Shown: piece by piece, positions 19,398-29,112 of the stretch | Layout of the letters: each line of letters opens with the position of its first letter | How positions within the stretch are numbered: position 1 is the stretch's first letter | Notes under the pieces: model-generated | What the model was told of the DNA's origin: nothing | The model's database searches: none | The model's input: the letters and a program-made list of their open reading frames with translations, nothing else | NCBI GenBank assembly: GCA_014163555.1 | Contig: JACJGO010000003.1 | Span: forward strand, 310,001 to 374,000 | Reading direction: 5' to 3' | DNA: 64,000 nt | Source: Flavisolibacter longurius | GTDB taxonomy: Bacteria; Bacteroidota; Bacteroidia; Chitinophagales; Chitinophagaceae | Translations under genes and position numbers: made by a program

Positions 19398-20840
19398 TTA
19401 GAAGCCTACAACTGCTTCGATCACGTATCCGTTGAACTTACCTCCAGAACGGAAGTCGGTGTTAGCTACACCAGCAGCATTCCGCAGGTTTTCAAATCCT
19501 TTGTATTTCTGATTAACGATTTCAGCTTTCAGCAACACGTTCCTTGTCAGGAACCAACCGGCTGCAAAAGCAGTTCTGTCAATGTTCACCTCTTCAAAAG
19601 TGTTCCAATCTCTGTAAGCAGCTACTGTTGAAGCATTCACTGCAGTTTTCAACATGTCGGCTTTTACTGTGTTGTAACGACCACCGAGGTAGAAGTTTTC
19701 ATTTTTACCGAAGCGGTAGATCACTTCACCAGCCACTTGGGTCATGTTCCTGTCATTTAGTTCGGACTTACTGCGACCTTTTGCAGTTTCATATGTACCG
19801 AAGAATTCCAGGCCACCGACTTTGATCAAACTGTTCAACATCACAGCTGTGATTTTTTTGCTGAAACCAGGATTAAAACGACCGGAAGAATACATGGAAG
19901 TTCCGGCTTTAACGGTACCATCGGCTGCATAGTATGTTTCCATGATGTTCTGGTAGTTAGAACCAGTGCGGTCACCGGAATAAAGCGTCAGACCACTACC
20001 GGCATTGCTGCTATTGGTGTACAAGCTACCAGACAGGCGTACTCTTAATTTTTCAGCCAGGTTTTTATCAATACCACCTTTCAGGTAAATAGATGGACTT
20101 CTTTTTGTATTGGCATCGGTTACGAAGGTGCCAACCTTGGCTTCGCTTACAGAGTCAACATGGCCTTTGATCATACCGCTTGATACACCCAGCATACCAA
20201 ACAGGCCATTTTTTTGTACATACACTTCACCACCAATTTCAGTAGCAAAAGCGTCAGCAATATTGCCTTCCATGAAAGGACTCGGCAGGGTATGGCCACC
20301 ATCCGGACGACGGAAGTGTGCATCGCCGTAGTTGATCTCCATGTGACCTACTTTTACCGTAGCTACTTCAAAGATCTTGTCAAGCAGTCTGCTTTTCAGG
20401 AATGGGGTTTTGTCAATTTGAATGTAACCACCTTTTACCCAGGCCTCGTTGTGGTGACGGGAAGACAGGTACGTCGTAACGTTCATGCGTACACCGTCGG
20501 CCAGTTGCACATCGGTGAAAAGGTTGGCCTGCGAGGTCATAAAACCAGGAGCTACTGCGTATAATCTGTTAGACCCAGTTCCAGTATTGTTGATAGCAGT
20601 GTTTTTATGCTCGATGTTCTGGTATTGCATAGTGAAACCGGCACCGAAGCGGATGCGCAAACCATCGAAAGGAATGGTGTCGGCAGCTTTCGAAGTTTCA
20701 AATGTGTTGACACCTCTTTTATCATATGGATTCCAGTTGGAAGGTCTCAGATAAACTTCTTTATTATTGTCCTGTGCCTGGGAAACGAACGGCACAGCGG
20801 CGGCTATCAGGAGTGCGATGGGAAGAATACTCTTTTTCAT
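19398..20840 (-). CDS. Outer-membrane porin-like beta-barrel protein
   Basis: The 480-residue protein has a standard signal peptide (residues 1-22, ending SQAQ). The rest alternates hydrophobic and polar residues in repeated amphipathic strands (for example IRFGAGFTMQYQN, YVQKNGLFGMLGVSS and NFYLGGRYNTVKADM) and ends VIEAVVGF, a C-terminal Phe typical of outer-membrane barrels. It resembles phosphate-selective-porin-type or other general Bacteroidota porins, but I cannot name a family with certainty. It lies 78 bp downstream of a YceI gene on the same strand, so the two may be co-transcribed, and stops at the bidirectional terminator shared with the GH106 gene. Transported solute unknown. Confidence 0.65.
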   Translation of the reverse strand: MKKSILPIALLIAAAVPFVSQAQDNNKEVYLRPSNWNPYDKRGVNTFETSKAADTIPFDGLRIRFGAGFTMQYQNIEHKNTAINNTGTGSNRLYAVAPGFMTSQANLFTDVQLADGVRMNVTTYLSSRHHNEAWVKGGYIQIDKTPFLKSRLLDKIFEVATVKVGHMEINYGDAHFRRPDGGHTLPSPFMEGNIADAFATEIGGEVYVQKNGLFGMLGVSSGMIKGHVDSVSEAKVGTFVTDANTKRSPSIYLKGGIDKNLAEKLRVRLSGSLYTNSSNAGSGLTLYSGDRTGSNYQNIMETYYAADGTVKAGTSMYSSGRFNPGFSKKITAVMLNSLIKVGGLEFFGTYETAKGRSKSELNDRNMTQVAGEVIYRFGKNENFYLGGRYNTVKADMLKTAVNASTVAAYRDWNTFEEVNIDRTAFAAGWFLTRNVLLKAEIVNQKYKGFENLRNAAGVANTDFRSGGKFNGYVIEAVVGF

Positions 20841-20918
20841 GATATTAATTTTTTTCAGGTTAGAATTGATCGTTGTGAACGGAACAGTGTTAGAAAATTG
20901 GTATTGATTTAAAAGTGA

Positions 20919-21497
20919 TTAAAAGCGTACGTTGTAGTTGATCGTAAGGTCATCGTAAACCTTCATGACACCCATCATATACTTGGGAGCACTCAGGCCG
21001 AATTCAGAAAACTTGATGTTCTTGGTTCCGCTCAGGATGTAGCTGCCATCGGCTGTTTTTTGGCTGTTGGCTACCAGTGTAATGTCACGGGTGTTTCCGG
21101 AAATGGTAAGCTGTCCGCGCATGGTCATCTGAGAGCCGTTGGGGGTTGCGCTTAACAGTTTGAAAACAATGTTGGGAAACTTGTCTGCTTTCAGGGCATC
21201 GTAAGCTCTTGAGTTCAGCAGGTTTTCATCGCTTTTCAAAGACTTAACAGGCATGTTGAACGTCAGTGGCTGAATTCCCTCCAGTTGCTTTGTGCTGGGG
21301 TCGAGGTTTAAGCTGGCCTCCAGGTTGCTGCCGCTGGATTTCATTGTCCATTTGTGAATGTTGGAGTTGCCCAATAAGGTAATATCGTACGAAAAGGATT
21401 TTTTAGTGCTTTGTGCATTCAGTTGGCCAGTTACCAAAAGTGCAGTTGCCGCTATAAAGAAGATGCGGATGGTTTGTTGGAAGAAATTCTTTTTCAT
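20919..21497 (-). CDS. YceI family periplasmic lipid-binding protein
   Basis: The 192-residue protein has a signal peptide (about residues 1-28, ending LNAQ) and the YceI lipocalin-like fold: SYDITLLGNSNIHKWTMKSS, then FNMPVKSLKS, NIVFKLLS and MTMRGQLTISGNTRDI. YceI proteins bind polyisoprenoid or other amphiphilic lipids in the periplasm, and some members are induced by stress. Length matches the family. It is followed after 78 bp by the porin-like gene. On its strand, a TACTTTCG element about 50 bp upstream of the start resembles a Bacteroidota promoter -7 box. Confidence 0.88.
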   Translation of the reverse strand: MKKNFFQQTIRIFFIAATALLVTGQLNAQSTKKSFSYDITLLGNSNIHKWTMKSSGSNLEASLNLDPSTKQLEGIQPLTFNMPVKSLKSDENLLNSRAYDALKADKFPNIVFKLLSATPNGSQMTMRGQLTISGNTRDITLVANSQKTADGSYILSGTKNIKFSEFGLSAPKYMMGVMKVYDDLTINYNVRF

Positions 21498-21996
21498 GAT
21501 GATGAGTTTTATTGTTTGGCTGTTATTGTTCGATAACAGGACGAAAGTAGATGCGCCAGGACCCGATTTCTATGAGAAAGATGCTCTGCCCAACTGATTA
21601 TAGTTGGGCTCCGTATGAGAAAAGTCATGTCAATCAAAAGACAGAAATGTCTCTTTATCAGTGCGTATATACATAGTAAAAGCAAAGCAGAAACAGGAAG
21701 TGCCGCTATGTAAATCCTTCTGCAATGTCCCAGCGCTATCTGCTGAATAACACATGCAGAGCACAGCAGAATGAAATGTTTATGGTGTCAGGTATTGAAA
21801 ACAAGGAAATGAATCAGGAGAAGTTATTCTTTTTGAAACAGTCTTATAGATGAATAGGATTTACAGGATCATGCTCTTATTACAAATCATCTGAATGGCT
21901 CAAGAGGAGACTGTCATTGTTCTTCACTCTGACTTCTTGCCTACGCATTCAATTTTTTCACGCAAGAGCTTTGAAGCAAGAGAATGGAAACAGCAT
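21498..21996. other. Intergenic stretch without a recognisable gene
   Basis: About 500 bp upstream of the YceI gene. I see no convincing reading frame. It contains a perfect 8-bp inverted repeat at 21588-21608 (GCCCAACT, 5-base loop, AGTTGGGC) without a T-run, so it may be an operator or RNA hairpin rather than a terminator. The remainder is AT-rich and lacks codon-like structure. Confidence 0.5.
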
Positions 21997-22034
21997 AAAA
22001 AAACCTCCTTATGTTGTCATAAAGAGGTTTTTTA
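21997..22034 (-). terminator. Intrinsic terminator after the START-domain gene
   Basis: A long stem pairs an A-rich arm carrying CCTC and TTATG with CATAA, GAGG and a T-run, leaving a TTGT loop and one mismatch. It lies 28 bp past the stop codon of the START-domain gene, and on the minus strand it ends in a T-run. Confidence 0.85.
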
Positions 22035-22061
22035 CGTGTTGCATTATGGTGCAACGCCAGC

Positions 22062-22676
22062 TTATCGTTTTAGTTGTTCGGCCAGTTTTTTAAAACTTTC
22101 ATACGGTCCTTTGTCTACCAATGCATTCACCAGTACCGCCGGAAGGCTGCCGCCAGGATCGGCTTCAAACACATAACTCACATCGAGCTTATTGGGTCCC
22201 GACATCGTTACATGCCAGCTATTGGCCGAACGGGGTACACGGATCTTGCCGCTAATGTTATTGATAAAGTCAGGTACACCCACCGCTACAATTTTCAGGG
22301 TACGGTTCACCGTGTCCTTAAAGAATTTGATATGCACCACCGCATCCCGGTTCTGTATCGGCCAGGGCAGGGAGGTTTCGGTATAATAATAATATTCAGT
22401 AGGGCTAATGCGCTTGATAATGTGCGACCCTTTTGTTTTGTAGATCCATGTTTTGTGGTTCTCCACGTTATTGAGGATCTCGATCAGTCGTTCAAATGTA
22501 CCTTCCAGGGTACACTGAACTTTTACCCGTTTAAAATTAGATTGATCCATATCTGATTCGTACACCTTGATCCAGCCGTTATCTTTTACCAACGACCATT
22601 CGCTCTGGCTGTACGCACTGCCTGCTATCATCAGAAACAAAGGCAATAAAAGCCTGGTGAATAATTGTCGTGCCAT
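22062..22676 (-). CDS. Exported START-domain (SRPBCC) lipid-binding-like protein
   Basis: The 204-residue protein has a signal peptide (about 1-23, ending GSAYSQ) and looks like a START/SRPBCC protein: a helix-grip pattern with SDMDQSNFKRVKVQCTL, the WIYKTKGSHIIKRISPTEY strand region, SLPWPIQNRDAVVHIKF, and a C-terminal helix. Members of this type in Bacteroidota are annotated as START domain-containing and presumably bind a hydrophobic ligand in the periplasm. It is a single-gene unit: a terminator follows, and a promoter-like TACCTTGC precedes it by roughly 20 bp with a TTG about 16 bp further up. Ligand unknown. Confidence 0.78.
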   Translation of the reverse strand: MARQLFTRLLLPLFLMIAGSAYSQSEWSLVKDNGWIKVYESDMDQSNFKRVKVQCTLEGTFERLIEILNNVENHKTWIYKTKGSHIIKRISPTEYYYYTETSLPWPIQNRDAVVHIKFFKDTVNRTLKIVAVGVPDFINNISGKIRVPRSANSWHVTMSGPNKLDVSYVFEADPGGSLPAVLVNALVDKGPYESFKKLAEQLKR

Positions 22677-22984
22677 ATGCTAACATTTAACATGTGCAAG
22701 GTAGAAGGGCCAAAATGGTCAATTTATGACCTGTGACAGGCAATTCCCTATCTTTTGTCAGCCGGGTAAGGGGGAAAAATTCATCATTAGACGAGAAAGA
22801 AAAGAAGACGCGAAAGTCTGTTTTACCGCCGTAAAAAGATTTTTTACAACCATATAATTTTTCCTGGCGACAAGTGCATGGTTAAGCAAAAGGGTCTAAA
22901 AAATGGAGCTTACTTCCGTGCACCCAATTCAAATTATTGCTGAAATATTTTAATCCCTGGCAGCGTTATTTAACCTGCTACCGG

Positions 22985-23019
22985 TTTTTGATGAAACAAA
23001 AGACAAACCTTTACTTTAC
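22985..23019 (+). promoter_or_regulatory. Candidate promoter of the DUF4011 gene, possibly leaderless
   Basis: TTTTTG at 22985-22990 and TACTTTAC at 23012-23019 are about 21 bp apart, close to the Bacteroidota pattern TTTG then TAnnTTTG. The -7-like box ends only 3 bases before the ATG at 23023, so a transcript from it would have almost no leader and no ribosome binding site. The call is by pattern only. Confidence 0.4.
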
Positions 23020-23022
23020 AGC

Positions 23023-26000
23023 ATGCAGGCATCCGTTCTCGCCAGGCTTGAGGCCTCCCGCAAAGAGTTGCTCGATCTTGGTCTTCGCAACCCACTGATT
23101 CATTACAAACAGCCCCGGTCCAAAGGGCTTCAGATTGTACAGGAACGTTCCAACCATATTTTCGAGTTGCTGGTTCGGCAGGGAAAATCTATGTCCTTCC
23201 TGGAACAACCCGAAAAGGGCGCCGGCGGACAAAACCTGCTTTGGGAAGAACCTTCTCCCGACAGCCTGCAACTGGCCTATACCGATACCCGCCTGCAAAC
23301 GGCCGAATCGGAAAGCAGCCTGCAACAAAAATTGCTTAACACCTATTACGCCGCTCGTACAAGCCTCGAAGAACAAGGCGTCAATACGTTATTTATCAGC
23401 TTAGGCATGCTGGCCTGGTACGAGGCGGAGAGCAGCGATGAAAAAAGGGTGGCGCCCCTGGTACTCGTGCCGGTTACCCTGGAACGGTCCAGTGCCCGGG
23501 AGCGGTTCCGGGTAAAATATTCGGAAGAAGAGATCGGGCATAACCTGTCGCTGCAGGCAAAATTGAAAGTGGAATTTGGCATTCAGCTTCCCGACCTGCC
23601 ACCAGCCGAGGAACTTTCCTTGCCGGATTATTTCCGCGAGGTGGCCGAAGCTGTTCAGCCGCTGAGGCGGTGGAGCGTGGAAGAAGACCGCATTGAGCTG
23701 GGATTTTTCTCTTTTGGCAAGTTCATGATCTACCACGACCTGAACAACGACGTGTGGCCGGAAGATGCCAGGCCTGCAGATCATTCCCTTTTGCAAAGTC
23801 TTTTCCTGGATGGCTTTACCGATCCGCAACCTACGGCTGGTGATGATGTGTTTATCGATACGGAGACGCCGGCCCACCAGCTTTTCCAGGTAGTGGATGC
23901 CGACAGTTCGCAACTGCTGGCGATGCTGGCCGTGCACGAAGGGCGGAACATGGTAATCCAGGGCCCGCCCGGAACCGGCAAATCGCAAACCATCACCAAC
24001 ATCATCGCCAATGCTATCGGGCAGGGAAAAAAAGTTTTGTTTGTAGCCGAGAAAATGGCGGCCCTGGAAGTGGTGAAGCGCAGGCTCGATAACATTGGCT
24101 TAGGGGAAGCCTGCTTGGAGCTGCACAGCCACAAAGCCAATAAAAAAGAATTGCACCAGGAATTAAAACGGGTGCTGGAACTGGGCAAACCGTCGCTGCA
24201 AAAATTGCGGGAAGAAGTGGCCCTCCTGGAAAAGGCCAAGGAAGAACTGAATGCCTATTGCGCCGCTGTAAATACACCCATTGCGCAAAGCGGGTTGACG
24301 GCGCACCAGCTTTACGGTTATTTATTGGCGTTAGATGAGGCAACCGGTCAAACTGTTTTGCCAAAAATTGGATTGCCTTCCATAGAAGGCTGGAGCGCCG
24401 AAAAACAAAAGGCGGCAGAAGCTATGGCCTTGCGTATCCAGGCCCGCCTGGCCGAAATTGGCGTTCCGTCGCAACTCACTTTCTGGGGGACGGGGCTAAC
24501 GGTTTTGCTCCCGGAAGAAAGCGAAAACATCCGGGCAGCCCTTGGTGAAGCAAAAGGCAGTGTGAGTAACCTGCAGGAAAAAACGGCCCTCGCTGCCGGG
24601 GCGCTTGCGGTGGCTGTTCCCTCCAACCGCGAAGGCATCCTGCAACTGGCTGCCTGGATGCAATTGGCAGGGGGCAAACCCGATCTGCAGGGCCTTTCGC
24701 TGCAAAACGGTGCCTGGCTGTTGCAACGGGCCGATATTGAAGAATTGCTCACGGCCGGAGCCCAACTGGATACGCTGAAAGGAGCGTATGCAGAACGCCT
24801 GCTTCCCGAAGCCTGGAGCCTGGATGTTCTCCCGGTCCGGCAAAGCCTGAAAGAACATGGCAGCAAATGGTATCGCTTCCTGATTGGCGACTACAAGAAA
24901 GCTGTGAAAGCCCTGAAGGCCGTCAGCAAAGAAGCCTTACCGAAAGATGTGGAGAGTCGTCTGCAGTATGCAGAAGACATCCTGGCGGCGCAGCGGCTGG
25001 AAAAAACGCTGGCAGATGAAGAAGCTTTTATGAAGGAACTTTTTGGCAGCCGTTACCAGAAACGTGGCACCGACTGGGCCACTTTAAAAGCAGCATCGCA
25101 ATACCTGCACGCTATTCATCAGGGCCTATCCACGCAATCCCTGCCGGTGGCTTTACTGCTCTATCTGACACGGCACGAAGATCCTTCCATTGCTCGTCAA
25201 CACCACCAATCACTGCTGGCAGCGCTTAACGAACAGGGCAAAGCCGTACAGGCCGTAACCGAAGGCTTGGCTCTGGATGAAGGCGGCCGTTTTGGCGGCT
25301 CCTTTCAATACCTGCCGCTTTCCGAACAAAACGCGTTGCTGGAAGGTTGGGAAAAAAAGCTTCCGGATCTGCAGATGTCCATTGCCTGGAACAACCTGGC
25401 AGCGCTGGCAAAAGAGGAAGGCCTGCAAAGTCTTTCCGATGCAGCCATTGCCTGGGCTGACGCAAACGGTCATTTGCTCCATGCCGTGCAAAAAACATGG
25501 TACAGTTACCTTTTGCAAAAGGCGTATTCAACCTATCCCGCCCTGCGCCAGTTCGAACGGTCGAGCCATGAAGAAGTGATCCGGCAGTTCCGCAGGCTTG
25601 ACCTTCTTTCGCTGCACTACAACCGTGCCTTGGCAGCGTTAAACCACTGGGAAGAATTGCCCAACCCGGAAGGCGGCGGCCAAGTGCGCATCTTAAAAGG
25701 GGAGTTCAACAAAAAAGCAAGACACAAACCCATTCGTGTTCTGATGCAGGAAGCGGGGCATGTGATCCAAGCCATCAAGCCGGTGTTTATGATGAGCCCT
25801 CTTTCCATCGCTAATTTTCTTACACCGGGTGCTATGGAATTTGACCTGGTGATCTTTGACGAAGCCAGCCAGGTGCGACCGGTAGAGGCCTTGGGTGCCG
25901 TGCTACGGGGGCGTCAACTGGTAGTGGTTGGCGATACCAAGCAACTGCCACCCACCAGCTTTTTTGATACGCTCAATGATACGGTGGAAGACGAAGAAAA

Positions 26001-27678
26001 TGTTACGGCCGATATGCAGAGCATCCTGGGTATGTGCGATGCGCAAGGGGCTCCGCAGAAAATGCTGCGCTGGCATTACCGAAGCCGCCACGAATCACTC
26101 ATTACACTTTCGAACCACGAGTTTTACGAAAACAAGCTGGTGGTGTTTCCAAGTCCCGGTTCGCGACACAGTATGGGACTGGTGTTTCATCATCTGGCCG
26201 ATACGGTTTATGACCGTGGCCAAACCCGCACCAATGCCCAGGAAGCTGAGATTGTTGCCGAAGCCGTGATGACACATGCCCGAAAGCACCCCAGACTAAG
26301 TCTGGGTGTGGTGGCATTTAGCAGTGCCCAGCGGGAAGCGATCCAGAATGCGCTGGAAGCCAAGCGGCGGGCCACCCCCGACCTGGAAGCCTTTTTCAAG
26401 GCCAGTGCTGAAGAACCTTTTTTTATCAAGAACCTGGAAAATGTGCAGGGCGATGAACGGGATGTGATCTACATCAGTATCGGTTATGGCCGCACGAAGG
26501 AAGGCTACACGAGCATGTCTTTTGGTCCGTTGAATAACGATGGAGGCGAACGGCGGCTGAATGTACTGATTACCCGTGCCAAGCTGCGTTGCGAAGTATT
26601 TACCAACATTACGGCAGCCGATATCGATACATCGCGTACGCAAAGCCGTGGTATCAGGGCGCTGAAAAGTTTTTTGCAGTTTGCCCAAACCGGCCAGCTT
26701 CACCTGCCGGCAGAAACCGGGAAGCCGTTTGAAAGTCCGTTTGAAGAAAGTGTCACCAGAGCCCTGGAAGCTCTTGGTTATACCATTCGCCAGCAGGTAG
26801 GTTCGCAAGGATTTTACCTCGACCTGGCCATTGTGGACCCCGAACACCCGGGCCGTTACCTGCTCGGGATTGAGTGTGACGGAGCGGCTTATCATTCGGC
26901 CCGGTCGGCCCGCGACCGCGACCGCCTGCGGCAACAGGTGCTGGAAGGCATAGGCTGGCGCATCCACCGCATCTGGAGTACCGACTGGTTTCGCAACCCG
27001 GAGCGGGAACTGAAGAGAGTAGTTGAGGCCATTGAAAAAGCAAAGGGGGCTTTTTACCTGCAGGAAGATCCGGGTGATGAGGAGGTGATCGAAAAAAGTT
27101 TTGTACGCGAAACGGCACGAAGCGAAGATGCAGCCCTTCCCGAATACGAAGCCGCGATCCTGCACCCGGAAATTGCCACCAAGGAGCTTCACCAGCACAC
27201 GTTGGGCAAACTGGCTGGCTGGATTGAAAAGGTGGTGCAGATCGAAAGCCCGGTACACTTTGACGAGATGGCACGGCGCATGGTGGAAGCAGCCGGCATC
27301 AGCCGCATGGGTTCCCGCATTCGCAACCAGTTGCTGCTGGCCACACAGTTTGCGGAAGGTGGTGGCAAGATCGTTCGGCGGGATGAATTTTTGTGGTCCC
27401 CGCAAATGCAAAAACCAACCCTGCGCAAACGGGCCGAATTACATCCCCCTTCCAAAAAAATAAAATTCATTGCTCCGGAAGAGCTGGAATTGGCCATTGA
27501 AAAAGTAGTGGGAGATGCGGTGGCAGTGCAACCGGAAGCGGCGGTGAACCTGGTAACAAAACTGCTGGGTTTTTCACGGGTAACCGAAGACATGCGGCAG
27601 GAGCTGATGGAAGCCATCCGCAAAGCCATTCAGGGGGGCAAAATAGTGTTGGAAGGTGGATTGATGAAGCTGGGCTGA
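23023..27678 (+). CDS. DUF4011-SF1 helicase-Vsr/MTES_1575-like nuclease-DUF3320 protein (candidate defence gene)
   Basis: The 1551-residue protein joins an N-terminal DUF4011 region (about 1-250; KELLDLGLRNPLIHY), a superfamily 1 helicase, a Vsr-like nuclease and a C-terminal DUF3320 region. Walker A is GPPGTGKS at 314-321, Walker B DEAS at 946-949, and later motifs are LRWHYRSRHESL, NVQGDERDVIYI and LNVLITRAK. Between the Walker motifs lies a long helical insert. The nuclease shows SPFEE, YLDLAIV, IECDGAAYH (E1284, D1286) and GWRIHRIWSTDW, the core of the MTES_1575/Vsr-type fold, so it looks catalytically intact. Proteins of this architecture are enriched in prokaryotic defence islands, but I see no other defence gene beside it. 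Base composition resembles its neighbours. Confidence 0.88.
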   Translation: MQASVLARLEASRKELLDLGLRNPLIHYKQPRSKGLQIVQERSNHIFELLVRQGKSMSFLEQPEKGAGGQNLLWEEPSPDSLQLAYTDTRLQTAESESSLQQKLLNTYYAARTSLEEQGVNTLFISLGMLAWYEAESSDEKRVAPLVLVPVTLERSSARERFRVKYSEEEIGHNLSLQAKLKVEFGIQLPDLPPAEELSLPDYFREVAEAVQPLRRWSVEEDRIELGFFSFGKFMIYHDLNNDVWPEDARPADHSLLQSLFLDGFTDPQPTAGDDVFIDTETPAHQLFQVVDADSSQLLAMLAVHEGRNMVIQGPPGTGKSQTITNIIANAIGQGKKVLFVAEKMAALEVVKRRLDNIGLGEACLELHSHKANKKELHQELKRVLELGKPSLQKLREEVALLEKAKEELNAYCAAVNTPIAQSGLTAHQLYGYLLALDEATGQTVLPKIGLPSIEGWSAEKQKAAEAMALRIQARLAEIGVPSQLTFWGTGLTVLLPEESENIRAALGEAKGSVSNLQEKTALAAGALAVAVPSNREGILQLAAWMQLAGGKPDLQGLSLQNGAWLLQRADIEELLTAGAQLDTLKGAYAERLLPEAWSLDVLPVRQSLKEHGSKWYRFLIGDYKKAVKALKAVSKEALPKDVESRLQYAEDILAAQRLEKTLADEEAFMKELFGSRYQKRGTDWATLKAASQYLHAIHQGLSTQSLPVALLLYLTRHEDPSIARQHHQSLLAALNEQGKAVQAVTEGLALDEGGRFGGSFQYLPLSEQNALLEGWEKKLPDLQMSIAWNNLAALAKEEGLQSLSDAAIAWADANGHLLHAVQKTWYSYLLQKAYSTYPALRQFERSSHEEVIRQFRRLDLLSLHYNRALAALNHWEELPNPEGGGQVRILKGEFNKKARHKPIRVLMQEAGHVIQAIKPVFMMSPLSIANFLTPGAMEFDLVIFDEASQVRPVEALGAVLRGRQLVVVGDTKQLPPTSFFDTLNDTVEDEENVTADMQSILGMCDAQGAPQKMLRWHYRSRHESLITLSNHEFYENKLVVFPSPGSRHSMGLVFHHLADTVYDRGQTRTNAQEAEIVAEAVMTHARKHPRLSLGVVAFSSAQREAIQNALEAKRRATPDLEAFFKASAEEPFFIKNLENVQGDERDVIYISIGYGRTKEGYTSMSFGPLNNDGGERRLNVLITRAKLRCEVFTNITAADIDTSRTQSRGIRALKSFLQFAQTGQLHLPAETGKPFESPFEESVTRALEALGYTIRQQVGSQGFYLDLAIVDPEHPGRYLLGIECDGAAYHSARSARDRDRLRQQVLEGIGWRIHRIWSTDWFRNPERELKRVVEAIEKAKGAFYLQEDPGDEEVIEKSFVRETARSEDAALPEYEAAILHPEIATKELHQHTLGKLAGWIEKVVQIESPVHFDEMARRMVEAAGISRMGSRIRNQLLLATQFAEGGGKIVRRDEFLWSPQMQKPTLRKRAELHPPSKKIKFIAPEELELAIEKVVGDAVAVQPEAAVNLVTKLLGFSRVTEDMRQELMEAIRKAIQGGKIVLEGGLMKLG

Positions 27679-27788
27679 TGCTGGTTACGCCTCAATACAA
27701 GTTTGTTTCGTAGTAGACTATCTTTTTCAATAGAATAAACACTTGAGAAGAGTATGGTTTTTCACAGCGGCTTCAAATCAGATAAACG

Positions 27789-28694
27789 CTAAAACGTTTC
27801 GTCCGTTAGTTCCCGGTTTACCATAGCGCCTGTGAGATTTCCGGCGGAAACAGCAGCGGCTACGGACCGCATCGGATTGGTATTATCGCCGCAGGCAAAT
27901 ACACCGGCAATGCTTGTTTTTTGAAACATATCCACTTTAATATGGCCTTGTTCTGTCAGCTCGCAACCCAGTGAAACGGGAATACCGGAATGCTGTTCAA
28001 AGAGAACTGCAGCATAAACAGCGGTAAAGGATTCAGTGGTACCATCCTGAAAGACCAGATGCTTCAGGTGGCCGTTTTGGTGCACCAGTTCAACAACCTC
28101 CTTTTCTATTATGCTTACATTTTTTGTTTGCAGCCGGCTTACCTGTTCTGCCGTCAGTTCTGCTTTGTCTGTGATCAGGGTGACCGTATCCGTTAGGTTG
28201 CGTACCAGAGAAGCAAGGTGAAAGGCTCTTTCGCCGTTGGCAAGAATACCCGTTTTTTGACCACGGAATTCATAACCGTGGCAGTACGGGCAATGAATTA
28301 CCGTGATGCCCCAGCATTCGGAAAACCCTTTAAGGGGCGGCAGCAGGTCTTTTATCCCGGTGGCAAAAACCAGCTTTTTTGCGCTGTACGATTCGCCGGA
28401 TGCAACGTCAATAGCAAAACCATTATCGGTCTTCTTGCCACTGACAGCAGTGCCGTTTTGAAAGCTGACAGTTTTGTATTGCAACACCTGTTCTTTTGCT
28501 TTTGCAGCAATGGCAGCCGGAGTTTCTCCATCCTGCGTGAGAAAATTATGCGAATGGGGTGTTTGCCGGTTACAGGGAGATCCGCTGTCGATGACCAAAA
28601 CAGTGCGTAACGAACGGCCCAGGGCCATGGCTGCGGAAAGGCCTGCATAACTGCCCCCGATGATAATAGCGTCAAAACTGTTCTTTTCTGTCAT
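27789..28694 (-). CDS. FAD-dependent thioredoxin-reductase-like oxidoreductase
   Basis: The 301-residue flavoprotein has an N-terminal dinucleotide fold (DAIIIGGSYAGLSAAMALGR) for FAD, a redox-active CxxC within HCPYCHGYEF, and a C-terminal GVFACGDNTNPMRSV that contacts FAD. The overall order is that of class-II pyridine nucleotide-disulphide oxidoreductases. Members with the CPYCHGYE form are usually annotated as NAD(P)/FAD-dependent oxidoreductases, not as the main thioredoxin reductase; the electron acceptor may be a thioredoxin-like protein or a small molecule. The start overlaps the stop of a 51-codon upstream ORF by an ATGA arrangement, which suggests translational coupling. No thioredoxin gene is nearby. 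Confidence 0.87.
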   Translation of the reverse strand: MTEKNSFDAIIIGGSYAGLSAAMALGRSLRTVLVIDSGSPCNRQTPHSHNFLTQDGETPAAIAAKAKEQVLQYKTVSFQNGTAVSGKKTDNGFAIDVASGESYSAKKLVFATGIKDLLPPLKGFSECWGITVIHCPYCHGYEFRGQKTGILANGERAFHLASLVRNLTDTVTLITDKAELTAEQVSRLQTKNVSIIEKEVVELVHQNGHLKHLVFQDGTTESFTAVYAAVLFEQHSGIPVSLGCELTEQGHIKVDMFQKTSIAGVFACGDNTNPMRSVAAAVSAGNLTGAMVNRELTDETF

Positions 28695-28846
28695 GCGTCT
28701 GAATTTTCTGTTGGCTTTGCCAGGATAGTGGCACCGGTGACAAGGCTAGCGGCAGGGTTCCTTTCCTGTTGAACGGGTGAAGGAGCTTCAGGCTGCTTCC
28801 AATTTTTAAAGGTAATAATCCTACGGTATTCGGTAATATGGTTCAT
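28691..28846 (-). CDS. Small 51-residue ORF overlapping the oxidoreductase start
   Basis: An ATG at 28846 (minus) opens a 51-codon frame whose TGA overlaps the oxidoreductase ATG as ATGA, the classic arrangement of translationally coupled genes. The product starts MNHITEYRRIITFKNWKQPE, is mildly basic, has no signal peptide or membrane segment, and matches no family I recognise. AAAACGA just upstream is A-rich, as is usual for starts in this phylum. It could be a leader ORF that helps ribosomes reach the downstream gene, or a small functional protein. Conservation in relatives would decide. Confidence 0.45.
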   Translation of the reverse strand: MNHITEYRRIITFKNWKQPEAPSPVQQERNPAASLVTGATILAKPTENSDA

Positions 28847-29112
28847 TCGTTTTGAGAATGCGTTTTATTCGCGTCTCGTATCCGCTATAAAATCGTCATG
28901 GTTTGGGAAGTGTCGATTACAAGCAGACCATTGCTAAATCCAAAATTTTTTTCGGTTATGCATAGCTGATACATGGCCTGAAGAATATTCTTGCAAAAAG
29001 AGTATTATCATCTCTCTTCGGCAACAGCGAGGCTGTACAAAAATATCGGGTGTCAGTCTGAACGGTAACCGATCTTATTCTCTTTGTATAACAATTCTGC
29101 AACTTCAAAGTA

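Noticed and set aside
26296-27411. A 371-codon minus-strand frame opposite the nuclease part of the DUF4011 gene.
   Set aside because: Shadow frame; the helicase motif VI and the Vsr-like core are on the plus strand.
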